From Alviniconcha marisindica (lineage: Eukaryota; Mollusca; Gastropoda; Provannidae), in NCBI GenBank assembly GCA_018857735.1, contig JABMCL010000460.1:401501-465500 (forward strand): a stretch of DNA of 64,000 nt, written 5' to 3'. Shown here piece by piece: positions 1-9,134 of the stretch (positions are counted from its first letter, which is position 1; each line of letters opens with the position of its first letter). The translations under genes were made by a program, and so were the position numbers. Under the pieces are notes generated by a model. That model saw only the letters and a list, made by a program, of their open reading frames with translations. It had not been told where the DNA came from and did not search any database.

Positions 1-1350
1 CTTTCAACGTTAAGTGCTGCCCATCCACCATTAGGCTATGCCTGTCAATGTTGAGGTTCTTTACATCAGTACTGAGGCTCTGTTTATCAGTATTGAGGCT
101 CTGTCCAGTATTGAGGCTGTCCTTCAATGGGGCTATGCCTGCCAGCATTAAGGCTTTCAACGTTAAGTGCTGCCCATCCACCATTAGGCTATGCCTGTCA
201 ATGTTGAGGTTCTTTACATCAGTACTGAGGCTCTGTTTATCAGTATTGAGGCTCTGTCCAGTATTGAGGCTGTCCTTCAATGGGGCTATGCCTGCCAGCA
301 TTAAGGCTTTCAACGTTAAGTGCTGCCCATCCACCATTATGCTATGCCTGTCAATGTTGAGGTTCTTTACATCAGACTGAGGCTCTGTCTATCAGTATTG
401 AGGCTCTGTCCAGTATTGAGGCTGTCCTTCAATGGGGCTATGCCTGCCAGCATTAAGGCTTTCAACGTTAAGTGCTGCCCATCCACCATTAGGCTCTGCC
501 TGTCAATGTTGAGGTTCTTTACATCAGTACTGAGGCTCTGTTATCAGTATTGAGGCTCTGTCCAGTTATTGAGGCTGTCCTTCAATGGGGCTATGCCTGC
601 CAGCATTAAGGCTTTCAACGTTAAGTGCTGCCCATCCACCATTAGGCTCTGCCTGTCAATGTTGAGGTTCTTTACATCAGTACTGAGGCTCTGTTTATCA
701 GTATTGAGGCTCTGTCCAGTATTGAGGCTGTCCTTCAATGGGGCTATGCCTGCCAGCATTAAGGCTTTCAACGTTAAGTGCTGCCCATCCACCTTTAGGC
801 TCTGCCTGTCAATGTTGAGGTTCTTTACATCAGTACTGAGGCTCTGTTTATCAGTATTGAGGCTCTGTCCAGTATTGAGGCTGTCCTTCAATGGGGCTAT
901 GCCTGCCAGCATTAAGGCTTTCAACGTTAAGTGCTGCCCATCCACCATTAGGCTCTGCCTGTCAATGTTGAGGTTCTTTCCATCAGCACTGGGGCTCTGT
1001 CTATCAGTATTGAGGCTCTGTCCAGTATTGAGGCTGTCCTTCAATGGGGCTATGCCTGCCAGCATTAAGGCTTTCAATGTGTAGACTGTCCATCAGTATT
1101 GAGTGCTGCCCATCCTCCATTAGGCTCTGCCTGTCAGTGCTGAGAATTTCTCTATCAGTGTTTAGCCTCTGTTGATAAATAGTGAGGCTCTGTCTAGTAC
1201 TGAGGCTGCCTATCAGTATTGAGGCTCTGTCCAGTCTTGAGGCTGCCTGCCAGTGTTGAGGCTGCCCATCTGCGAGACTGCCTGCCAGCAGTGAGGCTTT
1301 GTCCATTGGTATTGAGGCTCTGCCCTTTAGCATTGGGGGTCTGTCCTCTT
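1..1350. repeat. 153-bp tandem (higher-order) minisatellite array
   Basis: The motif ctttcaacgttaag recurs at 1, 154, 307, 459, 612, 765, 918 and 1071, so the period is 153 bp with one 152-bp copy. Copies are nearly identical up to about 1080 and then decay to about 1350. Each unit is built from shorter sub-repeats of roughly 21 bp around 'tcagtattgaggctctg'. Because 153 is divisible by three, both strands show long open frames, which I regard as by-products. The array continues off the left edge of the window and ends about 17 bases before a candidate splice acceptor of the channel gene. Confidence 0.95.
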
Positions 1351-1367
1351 GTTTTTTTCTTCCTTAG

Positions 1368-1395
1368 GTGATAATCACAGTGCCTACTTCTTCAG
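1368..1395 (+). CDS. TPCN2: candidate 28-nt exon of the two-pore channel gene
   Basis: A polypyrimidine tract and TTAG acceptor (1351-1367) and a CAG|GTAAAA donor (after 1395) bracket 28 nt. Read in phase 1, they encode about nine residues, DNHSAYFFR, with the final Arg codon completed by the first G of the exon at 2578. The phase match at the 3' side is exact. The peptide would lie in the S3-S4 loop of domain II. No upstream exon is visible to test the 5' phase, and the peptide is too short to recognise, so this remains a candidate. Confidence 0.45.
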
Positions 1396-2140
1396 GTAAA
1401 ATGGACAGGAGGAAGGAAGACAGAGGGGGAAAAGTGAACAAAGCTGCAATTTTGAAAAGTATGGATGTGTGCAAGTTAGAGAGAGAGAGAGTGTGTGTTA
1501 CGTGTGTGTGTGTGTTGTTTGTTTGTTACTGATGTTAGCCATTTGTCAACCTGTTAGTTGCAAGATGTGTAAACGTCAGCAAAAAGGTAGATGTAAACGT
1601 CGGTGAAAAGGTAGATGTATCATAAGTTATGTCTGTTGCCAGCTTTATGCATGGCTGTTTTGTGTTTTGGTTGCAGGCAGGAGAGCTGTATTCTGCTATC
1701 AAATTTGGCATTCCTTTCTTCAATGACAAGTTGGTTTGACCATTGTTGCTTTAAGTCTTTGCTTATACCTATAGTTCTTTTTTTTAAATCTTTGTTAGCC
1801 TAAGGCGACCATCTACAATGGATGGAATGTTAAATTTAAAATCCAAATAAACTTATTCTTGCTCTGTGATTTCCCTTCTTTTTTTGGGGGGGGGGGGGGG
1901 GTCATCCCTACTACCATTTCTCGCTTGCTCATTCTCTCTCTCTGTGTCTCATTGCGAAGTTCTAGACAGTAATAGTTGTTTTGTTCTTAAGATGCATTTT
2001 AGTTTGCCCCAATTTGTATTCTTGTTTGACATATTGAGTGTTGCTGTGTTTGTCATCAGGGACAGATTTGTAAAAAAGCTGACCTGTGCTCAAATCTTTA
2101 TTCTTGTGAAATAAAGTGTCATCTTATGTTATTATCTCTT

Positions 2141-2166
2141 CCCCCCCCCCCCCCCCCCCCCCCCCA
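2141..2166. repeat. poly-C tract
   Basis: An uninterrupted run of about 26 C residues lies just upstream of the foldback element. Its exact length is unreliable in any assembly. Confidence 0.9.
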
Positions 2167-2205
2167 GTCCTTAATTTGTCTCCCTAAATATGTATGAACC
2201 CTGCT

Positions 2206-2492
2206 AATCAACAAACAAGGGAGATAATTAGCACTGAGAAGACATCATGCAAACATGACGACAATACCTGAGTCGCCTACAGCAACTCTCATCAGGTGTG
2301 CAAGTAAAATTCAGGTACATAAACTCCACCACAGGGACATGCTAGTTTTTTACATCCAGGTACCTCTGGTGGAGATTTTTTTTGTTTTTTGTATTGCATG
2401 CCAGGTAAGAGTTACCATAGGCGACTCAGGTCTTTGCTGCTGCGTTTATGTGACGTCTTTCAAGCGCTAATTAGCTCCTTTGTTTGCTGATT
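2206..2492. mobile_element. foldback/MITE-like element with about 90-bp terminal inverted repeats
   Basis: The left end (aatcaacaaacaagggag...) and the reverse complement of the right end (aatcagcaaacaaaggag...) match over roughly 90 bp, including the shared blocks ctaattagc and acctgagtcgccta. The middle has no coding capacity. The right half recurs at about 11872-12005. A CTGC on both sides may be a short target-site duplication, but this is uncertain. The element sits in the intron upstream of the S4 exon. The superfamily is not recognised. Confidence 0.85.
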
Positions 2493-2577
2493 CTGCAGAG
2501 GCGCTTTGGGCCTCATTCTGTTCCAGATTATGATTATTATGATGAATTATCTCGTGCATGTGGTTTGTGTGTGGCAG

Positions 2578-2674
2578 GCATGAAACAGCCAGCATCACCA
2601 CCCTGTGGAACGTGCTGCGCATCATCAACATTCTGATCATGGTGCGCCTGCTCAAGATCATCCCACACTTCAGG
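2578..2674 (+). CDS. TPCN2: TPC exon: domain II S4 voltage-sensor-like helix
   Basis: The acceptor is gtgtggcag and the donor AGG|GTGAGG. The exon starts with one base that completes a codon and ends in phase 0. It encodes HETASITTLWNVLRI followed by NILIMVRLLKIIPHFR. The pattern of Arg and Lys three residues apart, followed by IIP, is that of TPC domain II S4. Confidence 0.88.
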
Positions 2675-5600
2675 GTGAGGCCGCATGCCTGTGACTCAAG
2701 TGTGTTGCTTCTACCAGCCGCTTCTGGCACTGCCATTCAGCTCTCAGTCTGGCGTTCTGGCTGCTTTGGTCAGATTATTGTCACCCCTTTTTGGTACTTT
2801 TTTAAAAGTGTTTTATTATTTTTTATTACAGTGGAACCAGCTACATCAGGTACCGCTGTTCAGCTCTCAGACTGGTGTTCTGGCTGCTGTGGTCAGATTA
2901 TGGTCTCCGCCTTTGGGCACTTATTTATATATATTTTTTAATTACAGTAGAACCAGCCATTTCAGGCACACATGCTCGAGACTGGCGCAAAATCATGGTT
3001 AAAGAGAAAGGGAGCATGATGGATGCTTCTGTAAAATGCCTGATAAAATCTGTACAATTGGTACTGTTTTTGAATGTGTCATTTGTGTTTGATCAGAAGA
3101 GAATGATTTTATTGTGTTTGACCAGAAGAGAACGATTCTGTTTTGACAGTCAATGCGAGTAATCACCAGCGTCCTCCTAGACCTGGTCAGCAACATGAAG
3201 GCCTTTGCTGGAGTTCTGATTGTAAGTACGCATTGTCCAGCTTGTTCAATTGTTCTCTGGCATCCTTGACAGCAGCCTGTTTTCAGTATCACTGATCTAC
3301 TGACTAACTTGCAGCAAAAGACTTGCACTGAACATTACAGTTCCCCAAAAATGTGCAGAACAGGACCTGACATATTAAGACTAAAACAAACAAAAATTTG
3401 TTTTGTACAATGTATATGTACATCTTGAGTCTCATACGCCAATTCCGTGGTGTCAGCCCACACTCTTCTGTCAACCGGTCTGTCCAGTCTTCTCATCTGT
3501 AACTAGCTGCACAGCAGTTTCACTTCATCTTTCTGAACCTCTCATATTTCTGCACTCCTTCTGCGTGCAAAAAATAACAGTCATGCTGTTTGTAGCAGCA
3601 TCATGTTAAACTCTGATCATAAAGTAGCGTGTGTCAGTTTTACCCGGAGTTAATTGTTTTTGCTGATGTCAGGTGATTTACTATGCCTTTGCCATCTTGG
3701 GTATGGAGTTGTTTCACGGTGTCATCAAGTTCAACAACATCACCGACAGGTATGCATGTCTTTGTGTTTATGTTATGAAAATGAGATATGAAGTAACATT
3801 GGTTTCATCCAAACTGTCATTCACTTGCATAAAAATTTGATCTAGCGAGTGCTGAGTTGAGAGTCCCATTTAAAAATGCAGTTAACATATCACTCTTTGA
3901 GCATTTGAATGTTTCTGTGTATGACTACCTCATCTATAAAAATAAAAAGTTGAATATGTAATGAGAAGTCAGAGAATTGAAGTGCTCTTGCCCAGTTGGT
4001 CTTTAGTTGCCATTTTACATTTGACTGATGTGCTACACAGAATATTCTGAGGTTTTCAGCAATCTTTTCTTGCTGCTGAGACTACAGTTTAATTTGCTGT
4101 CATTGTGTTTTTTTACCTTCTGTCTACCTAAAAATGGAACCAGACAGACATCAGCTTTTTTCATCTAGGGCAGTTTTGAGGTAATGGATTTATGAAGATT
4201 TATGAAATATCCATTATTATTAATTTCCATCCAAACTGATACTTCAGAATCTGATGTCAGTCTAACATGCACTCATGCTTATAGGTGTGAAGCTAGTGCT
4301 ATGCCGATGAGATGAAAAATAGTTTCACTGTGGCTGCACTTTTACTGTCACCTGTTTGTTTTCAGCAACCAGACTTATGAATGCGGCACCTACCAGCAAC
4401 TGCAGTACTGGTCTAACAACTTTGACGACTTTGCTGTAAGTTGATGCTGTTGTAGTAGGTCTGATTTTGTCAGATGTCAGACTTTGATGGTGCCAGACTT
4501 ACAGTTGTTGGTCTGACAGACAAAGGACTGGGTGGGAAAATGGAATCATTGTCCAGCAGCTGGTCTAACAACTTTGATGGTGCCAGACTTACAGTTGTTG
4601 GTCTGACAAAGGACTGGGTGGGGAAATGGAATCATTGTCCAGCAGCTGGTCCAACAACTTTGACAACTTTGCTGTAAGTTGATACTACCACAGGTCTGAT
4701 GCGTCAGAAATGTCAGACCTTGATGGTGTCAGGCTTGCAGTTGTTGGTCTGACAAATTGGGTTGAGAAATGGAGTTACTGGTTGTTGTTGTTGTTTTCTC
4801 ACCATTGTCTGTGTGTAACATGTTTTGTTAATGGAGATACAAAAAATCATGCCTTTTGAGGGGAAGGACAGATACATAACTGTTTTTTAATGCCTGGTCA
4901 ACCATGTTGGTTGTCAGGGGGGGGGGGGGGGGGGGGGAATTTGTAGGAATGGAGAGAAAGAATACGTGAGCACACAACAGTGCCATTTGTCAAGCTTGTC
5001 TTTCTGTCCATGGTGGTTTGGTAACACATGTATTCTTGATTTCATGGTGGTCAGTAGATGTTCTATTTTTAATGTAGCTGTAGCGGTTTTGTGGTTCATG
5101 ATGATGGTCAGTAAGTGGAAGATGTATTTCAGGCGGCTGTGGTGGTCTTGTAGTCTGTATCAGGAATCCATATCATTCTGTTTTCAGGCAATCATGGTCA
5201 TGTTCTACCTGTAGGCAGCAACAAGAATCTGTATCTGTTTTCAGGTTGCCATAGTGGTGTTGTAGTCAATAACAGGAATCTGTGTCATTCTGTTTTCAGG
5301 CAATCATGGTCATGTTCTACCTGTAGGCAGCAACAAGAATCTGTATCTGTTTTCAGGTTGCCATAGTGGTGTTGTAGTCAATAACAGGAATCTGTGTCAT
5401 TCTGTTTTCAGGCAATCATGGTCATGTTCTACCTGTAGGCAGCAACAAGAATCTGTATCTGTTTTCAGGTTGCCATAGTGGTGTTGTAGTCAATAACAGG
5501 AATCTGTGTCATTCTGTTTTCAGGCAATCATGGTCATGTTCTACCTGTAGGCAGCAACAAGAATCTGTATCTGTTTTCAGGTTGCCATAGTGGTGTTGTA

Positions 5601-8600
5601 GTCAATAACAGGAATCTGTGTCATTCTGTTTTCAGGCAATCATGGTCATGTTCTACCTGTAGGCAGCAACAAGAATCTGTATCTGTTTTCAGGTTGCCAT
5701 AGTGGTGTTGTAGTCAATAACAGGAATCTGTGTCATTCTGTTTTCAGGCAATCATGGTCATGTTCTACCTGTAGGCAGCAACAAGAATCTGTATCTGTTT
5801 TCAGGCTGCCATAGTGGTGTTGTCAATAACAGGAATCTGTGTCATTCTGTTTTAAGGCAGCCATAGTGGTGCTGTACTTGTAGTCAGTAACTAGACTCTG
5901 CATCTGTTTTGGGGCAGCCATGGAAGAGTTGTAGTCAATGACACGAACATAGGTCTGTTTTCAAGCAACCATAGAGGTGTTGCAGTCAGTGACAGGACTC
6001 TGTACCTGTTTATCAGGCAGCCATAAACATGTTGTAGTCAATGACAGAACCCTGTACCTGTTTTCAGGCAGCTGTAGAGGTGTTGTAGTCAATGACAGGA
6101 ATGTACATGTTTTCAGGCAGCCATAGTGATGTTGTAGTCAGTGACAGGAATGTACATGTGTTTTCAGGCAGCCATAGTGGTGTTGTAGTCGATGACAGGA
6201 ATATACATGTGTTTTCAGGCAGGCATAGTGGTGTTGTAGTCAATGACAGGAATGTACATGTTTTCAGGCAGCCATAGTGGTGTTGTAGTCAATGACAGGA
6301 ATGTACATGTTTTCAGGCAGCCATAGTGGTGTTGTAGTCAATGACAGGAATGTACATGTTTTCAGGCAGCCATAGTGGTGTTGTAGTCAATGACAGGAAT
6401 GTACATGTGTTTTCAGGCAGCCATTGTGGTGTTGTAGTCGATGACAGGAATGTACATGTGTTTTCAGGCAGCCATAGTGGTGTTGTAGTCAATGACAGGA
6501 ATGTACATGTTTTCAGGCAGCCATAGTGGTGTTGTAGTCAATGACAGGAATGTACATGTTTTCAGGCAGCCATAGTGGTGTTGTAGTCAATGACAGGAAG
6601 GTACATGTGTTTTCAGGCAGCCATAGTGGTGCTGCAGTCAGTGACAGGACTCTGTATCTGTTTTCAGGCAGCCATAGTGGTGCTGTGGGATGTGATGGTG
6701 GTCAATAACTGGATGGTGTTTCTAGAGGCCTATAGGGCCGCCACTTCAGCGTAAGTAGTAATTATGTCTGATGGGGGGGGGGGAGGGTTGTGTGCCACCG
6801 TATTAATTCACTCTTTATTAGTGGAGGGTGGGAAAGGGTTGCCTTGTGATGTATTTGACACTTTGTCACACATTCCAGCCTTGTTCATGATGTCACTGGT
6901 TCAGACTGCAGGCCACAAAATGGCTGCACTCATGATTATGTTTGTATAATGATGGACAGCTCTTACAGAGCGCAAATCCTTTTGCAAAGCAAAAACTCAA
7001 GGTGCTAGCACGCACCATTTACACACGTACATGTAATCTGTTGTTTGGAATAGTCTGCCTAGGTCTGTAGAAAGACCTGTCTCAAGAGGAGAGTCTGATA
7101 CAAATGATACAAACAGTACCAGCCTCCGAGTGAAAAACTGCTGTTTGTTTTTTAGGGAGGGGGGGGGGTGGGGGGTTGAAGTCCATTCTTGTCCATAGGC
7201 CAGTGATACTTCTTTGTTTCAATTTCCCTTTCAGTAATAAAAGCATCAGGTTATATATAGCAGGGAAAAAATCACCCCAGTGTAGAACCTTGCCCTTTTT
7301 AAAAAAAAATGGTGGGATAGGGGTTTGGTCTGTACGTTTTATTACGATTTTGATACATATACTTCATTTTGTTGTTGCAGATGGTCATACTTGTACTTTG
7401 TGGCCTGGTGGCTGATATCGGTCATCATCGTCTTGAATCTCTTCACAGCTCTTATCATGGAGGTGATGTGCTCTTCTCAGCCTTGTTGGTTGCACACTCC
7501 TGTCTTTGCTCTCTTACACCTCAGAACACAGCAAAACTACTTTCAGGCAAAAAAAGAGGCTATCAAATCAAAATGTTTTGGATCTTCATTGTTTACCACT
7601 ATACAAAGCATAACAATGAAAAAATCTTATTTATTTGACACATTAAAAAAAATGTACGCTTTGTATAATGATAATAAAGATTTATTTTATTTGATAGCCT
7701 AGCCTCTTAGAGAGAGGTCACTGATCTGAAAGAAAAGGAAGAAAAAGATGTGTATGCTAAAAACAAAACAAAAAAACAGGGGAAAGGGGGGGGTAATGTT
7801 TCAATCTAAAGTAGAGAATGGCGCTACATATAAAAGTGATCAATAATGTTTCTGTGTGTGATCATACTGTTTGCTGTATGTAATAGGCATACTGTTAGCT
7901 ACATACGATACATGTACTGTTTCTGTGTGTGACCATACTGTTTGCTGTATGTAATAGGCATACTGTTAGCTACATACGATACATGTACTGTTTCTGTGTG
8001 TGACCATACTGTTTGCTGTATGTAATAGGCATACTGTTAGCTACATACGATACATGTACTGTTTCTGTGTGTGATCAAACTGTTTGCTATGTGTGATAGG
8101 CATGCTGTTTATTACTACATGTAATATGCATATTGATTGTGTGTGTGATCATATTGTTTGCTGCATTTGACAGGCATACTGTTTATTACTACTTGTGATA
8201 TGTGTACTGTTTCTGTGTGTGGTATGCAGACTCTTTGCTGTGTTTGGTTTGTGTGTTTACCGTGTGCAATATGCATACTGTTTGCAAAATGTGGTATGCA
8301 TGCTTGTTCACCGTGTGTCATTTTGATGTTTGCAGAACTTTATAATGAAGTGGGACAGGAGCCAGCAGATGCGTCACACAAATGACGAGGTGTTCAACCA
8401 TCCAGTCACCCTCAACAGTGTCCATGACATGTTCAGGTAACAGCTTCATCCTGTCATTGCTCAGCATCTGTACTAGTTCTACTTCAAGATTTGATCAAGG
8501 TAGTGTATTTGAAGGTCTAGTCTGTGTGTGGCTATACTAGTTCTATTTCAAGATTTGATCAAGGTAGTGCATTTGAAGGTCTAGTCTGTGTGTAGCTATA

Positions 8601-9134
8601 CTAGTTCTACTTCAAGATTTGATCAAGAGTGTGTGTTTGAAGGTCTAGTCTGTAGCTATACTAGTTCTACTTCAAGATTTGATCAAGATAGTGTGTCTGA
8701 AGGTCTAGTCTGTGTAGCTATACTAGTTCTACTTCAAGATTTGATCAAGATAGTGTGTTTGAAGGTCTAGTCTGTGTGTGGCTATACTGGTTCTACTTCA
8801 AGATTTGATCAAGATAGTGCATTTGAGGATCTAGTATGGCACCTTCTTGGCATTTATTGATGTAAAGACTTCAGACCAGACATGAGGATCTTTTCTTTTT
8901 TCCAACACTATTTGCCTAACGCCGCACAATATAGATGCGTTTGTTTTCTTTCTCCCCACACCATTTGCCTAACACTGCACAATGTAGATGTGTTTGTTTC
9001 CTTTTTCCCCACACTGTTTGCCTAACGCTGCACGATACAGATGTGTGCATTACAGGGGCATGCTGCAGGAGCCAGCTGAAAACGAACTGCTCTTGCAGCT
9101 CTGCCTTCACCAGCACCTCAACCTGGAGAGATGA
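2578..9134 (+). CDS. TPCN2: two-pore channel (TPC2-like), C-terminal half, 8 exons
   Basis: Two-pore channels are endolysosomal cation channels with two six-helix domains per chain that work as dimers; TPC2 family members are gated by PI(3,5)P2 or NAADP. Only domain II from S4 onward is in this window. Joined exons are 2578-2674, 3150-3221, 3673-3749, 4366-4435, 6668-6750, 7381-7462, 8336-8436 and 9056-9134, giving 219 codons plus TGA with all phases compatible and all introns GT-AG. In order they show: S4 (NVLRIINILIMVRLLKIIP), the S4-S5 linker, S5 (VIYYAFAILGMELF), a lumenal loop with NNIT and SNQT glycosylation sequons, a pore with the VNNW filter signature, S6 (LISVIIVLNLFTALIME) and a C-terminal tail with LQEPAENELLLQL, which resembles the EPxEDEL-type end of vertebrate TPC2. 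The base of S4 has Ile three residues before the first Arg, as in voltage-insensitive TPC2. The domain I exons lie to the left of the window. TPC3 or another TPC paralogue is the main alternative. Confidence 0.87.
2714..2970 (+). repeat. two-and-a-bit copies of a ~120-bp intronic duplication
   Basis: Blocks beginning ccagcc/ccagct at 2714, 2837 and 2953 repeat with periods of 123 and 116 bp and contain 'ttcagctctcag.ctgg.gttctggctgct'. Two junctions carry an acceptor-like 'ttttattacagt(g/a)gaacc' that is not used by the reading frame I follow. Confidence 0.85.
3078..3149 (+). repeat. 29-bp duplication abutting a splice acceptor
   Basis: The sequence tgtgtttgatcagaagagaa occurs, then recurs as tgtgtttgaccagaagagaa immediately before the ttttgacag acceptor at 3149. 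The duplicated block therefore forms the branch-point and polypyrimidine region of this intron. Confidence 0.7.
3150..3221 (+). CDS. TPCN2: TPC exon: S4-S5 linker
   Basis: This 72-nt exon is phase 0 at both ends, with acceptor ttttgacag and donor ATT|GTAAGT. It encodes SMRVITSVLLDL followed by VSNMKAFAGVLI, matching the linker helix that precedes S5 in two-pore channels (compare the NMRAFGG motif of TPC2). Confidence 0.9.
3673..3749 (+). CDS. TPCN2: TPC exon: domain II S5
   Basis: The acceptor is tgatgtcag and the donor GACAG|GTATGC. The exon runs from phase 0 to phase 2. It encodes VIYYAFAILGMELFHGVIKF, the S5 helix with the conserved YYxFAIxGxxLF pattern, followed by NNITD, which contains an N-glycosylation sequon. 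Confidence 0.92.
4366..4435 (+). CDS. TPCN2: TPC exon: turret before pore helix II
   Basis: The acceptor is tgttttcag and the donor GCT|GTAAGT. The exon runs from phase 2 to phase 0. It encodes SNQTYECGTYQQLQYWSNNF then DDFA; the WSNNFDDF-type motif directly precedes the pore helix in TPCs. Its last 28 nt and its donor are duplicated downstream (see the 152-bp repeat). Confidence 0.92.
4408..4790 (+). repeat. TPCN2: tandem triplication containing an exon end and its 5' splice site
   Basis: Copies start at 4408 (inside the TPC exon), 4560 and 4646. The first unit is 152 bp and runs from ctggtctaacaactttgac through the donor GCT|GTAAGT into the intron. The middle copy has lost the donor segment (86 bp). 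The third copy at 4646 again carries tccaacaactttgac, an AACTTTGCT and a GTAAGT at 4674, so a second intact-looking donor lies 238 bases downstream of the real one. Confidence 0.92.
4917..4937. repeat. poly-G tract
   Basis: A run of about 21 G residues in the intron between the turret and pore exons. Confidence 0.9.
4985..6667 (+). repeat. TPCN2: minisatellite built from the pore-exon 3' splice site
   Basis: The array has three zones. Degenerate copies occupy about 4985-5186. A 112-bp dimer (two 56-bp halves) with near-identical copies starts at 5187, 5299, 5411, 5523, 5635 and 5747. A 49-51-bp monomer zone runs from about 5850 to 6667. Monomers read 'ctgttttcag|gcagccatagtggtg' then 'ttgtagtcaatgacaggaat'. 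The real exon at 6668 begins ctgttttcag|GCAGCCATAGTGGTG and later has GTCAATAACTGG, so each unit is the acceptor plus exon start with about 13 nt deleted. By eye about 26 units keep the CAG|G acceptor. In the exon frame the unit hits TAG within seven codons. Confidence 0.95.
6668..6750 (+). CDS. TPCN2: TPC exon: domain II pore helix and selectivity filter
   Basis: The acceptor is ctgttttcag and the donor TCAGC|GTAAGT. The exon runs from phase 0 to phase 2. It encodes AAIVVLWDVMVVNNWMVFLE then AYRAATS. VNNW is the filter II signature of two-pore channels. This is the exon whose 5' edge is copied many times in the preceding intron. Confidence 0.95.
6810..6960 (+). repeat. dispersed-repeat fragment
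   Basis: The segment containing gcaggccacaaaatggctgcactcatgatta resembles part of the inverted-repeat element at 60765-61481 (gctgggcacaaactggcagcactcgtgatt). It appears to be a truncated copy inside a TPC intron. Confidence 0.5.
7381..7462 (+). CDS. TPCN2: TPC exon: domain II S6
   Basis: The acceptor is gttgttgcag and the donor GAG|GTGATG. The exon runs from phase 2 to phase 0. It encodes WSYLYFVAWWLI then SVIIVLNLFTALIME, the pore-lining S6 with the conserved NLF(T/L)ALIxE end. Confidence 0.94.
7845..8330 (+). repeat. 71-bp minisatellite ending at an exon
   Basis: The junction tgatcatact/tgaccatact recurs at 7859, 7930, 8001 and 8072 (period 71). The first copies are almost identical, and more degenerate copies with 'atactgtttg' continue to within a few bases of the acceptor at 8335. 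Confidence 0.9.
8336..8436 (+). CDS. TPCN2: TPC exon: cytosolic C-terminal region
   Basis: The acceptor is gtttgcag and the donor TTCAG|GTAACA. The exon runs from phase 0 to phase 2. It encodes NFIMKWDRSQQMRHTNDEVF then NHPVTLNSVHDMF. NFxxKWD directly after S6 is typical of TPC2. Confidence 0.92.
8460..8850 (+). repeat. 60-64-bp minisatellite starting just after an exon
   Basis: ctagttctacttcaagattt recurs at 8473, 8537, 8601, 8661, 8723 and (as ctggttct) 8787. The array begins about 25 bases downstream of the donor at 8437. Confidence 0.93.
8885..9055 (+). repeat. 53-bp triplicate ending at the terminal-exon acceptor
   Basis: tttgcctaac(g/a)c.gcac recurs at 8911, 8964 and 9017. The third copy leads straight into the gcattacag acceptor of the last TPC exon. 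Each unit contains a pyrimidine-rich ttctttctcccc tract. Confidence 0.88.
9056..9134 (+). CDS. TPCN2: TPC terminal exon and stop codon
   Basis: The acceptor is gcattacag. The exon completes an Arg codon and encodes GMLQEPAENELLLQLCLHQH then LNLER, followed by TGA at 9132-9134. The EP-E-EL...QHxxL pattern matches the short C-terminus of vertebrate TPC2 and gives a natural end to the protein. Confidence 0.9.

Noticed and set aside
48..1333. Long overlapping open frames on both strands
   Set aside because: They are translations of the 153-bp minisatellite, whose unit length is a multiple of three; no independent coding signal.
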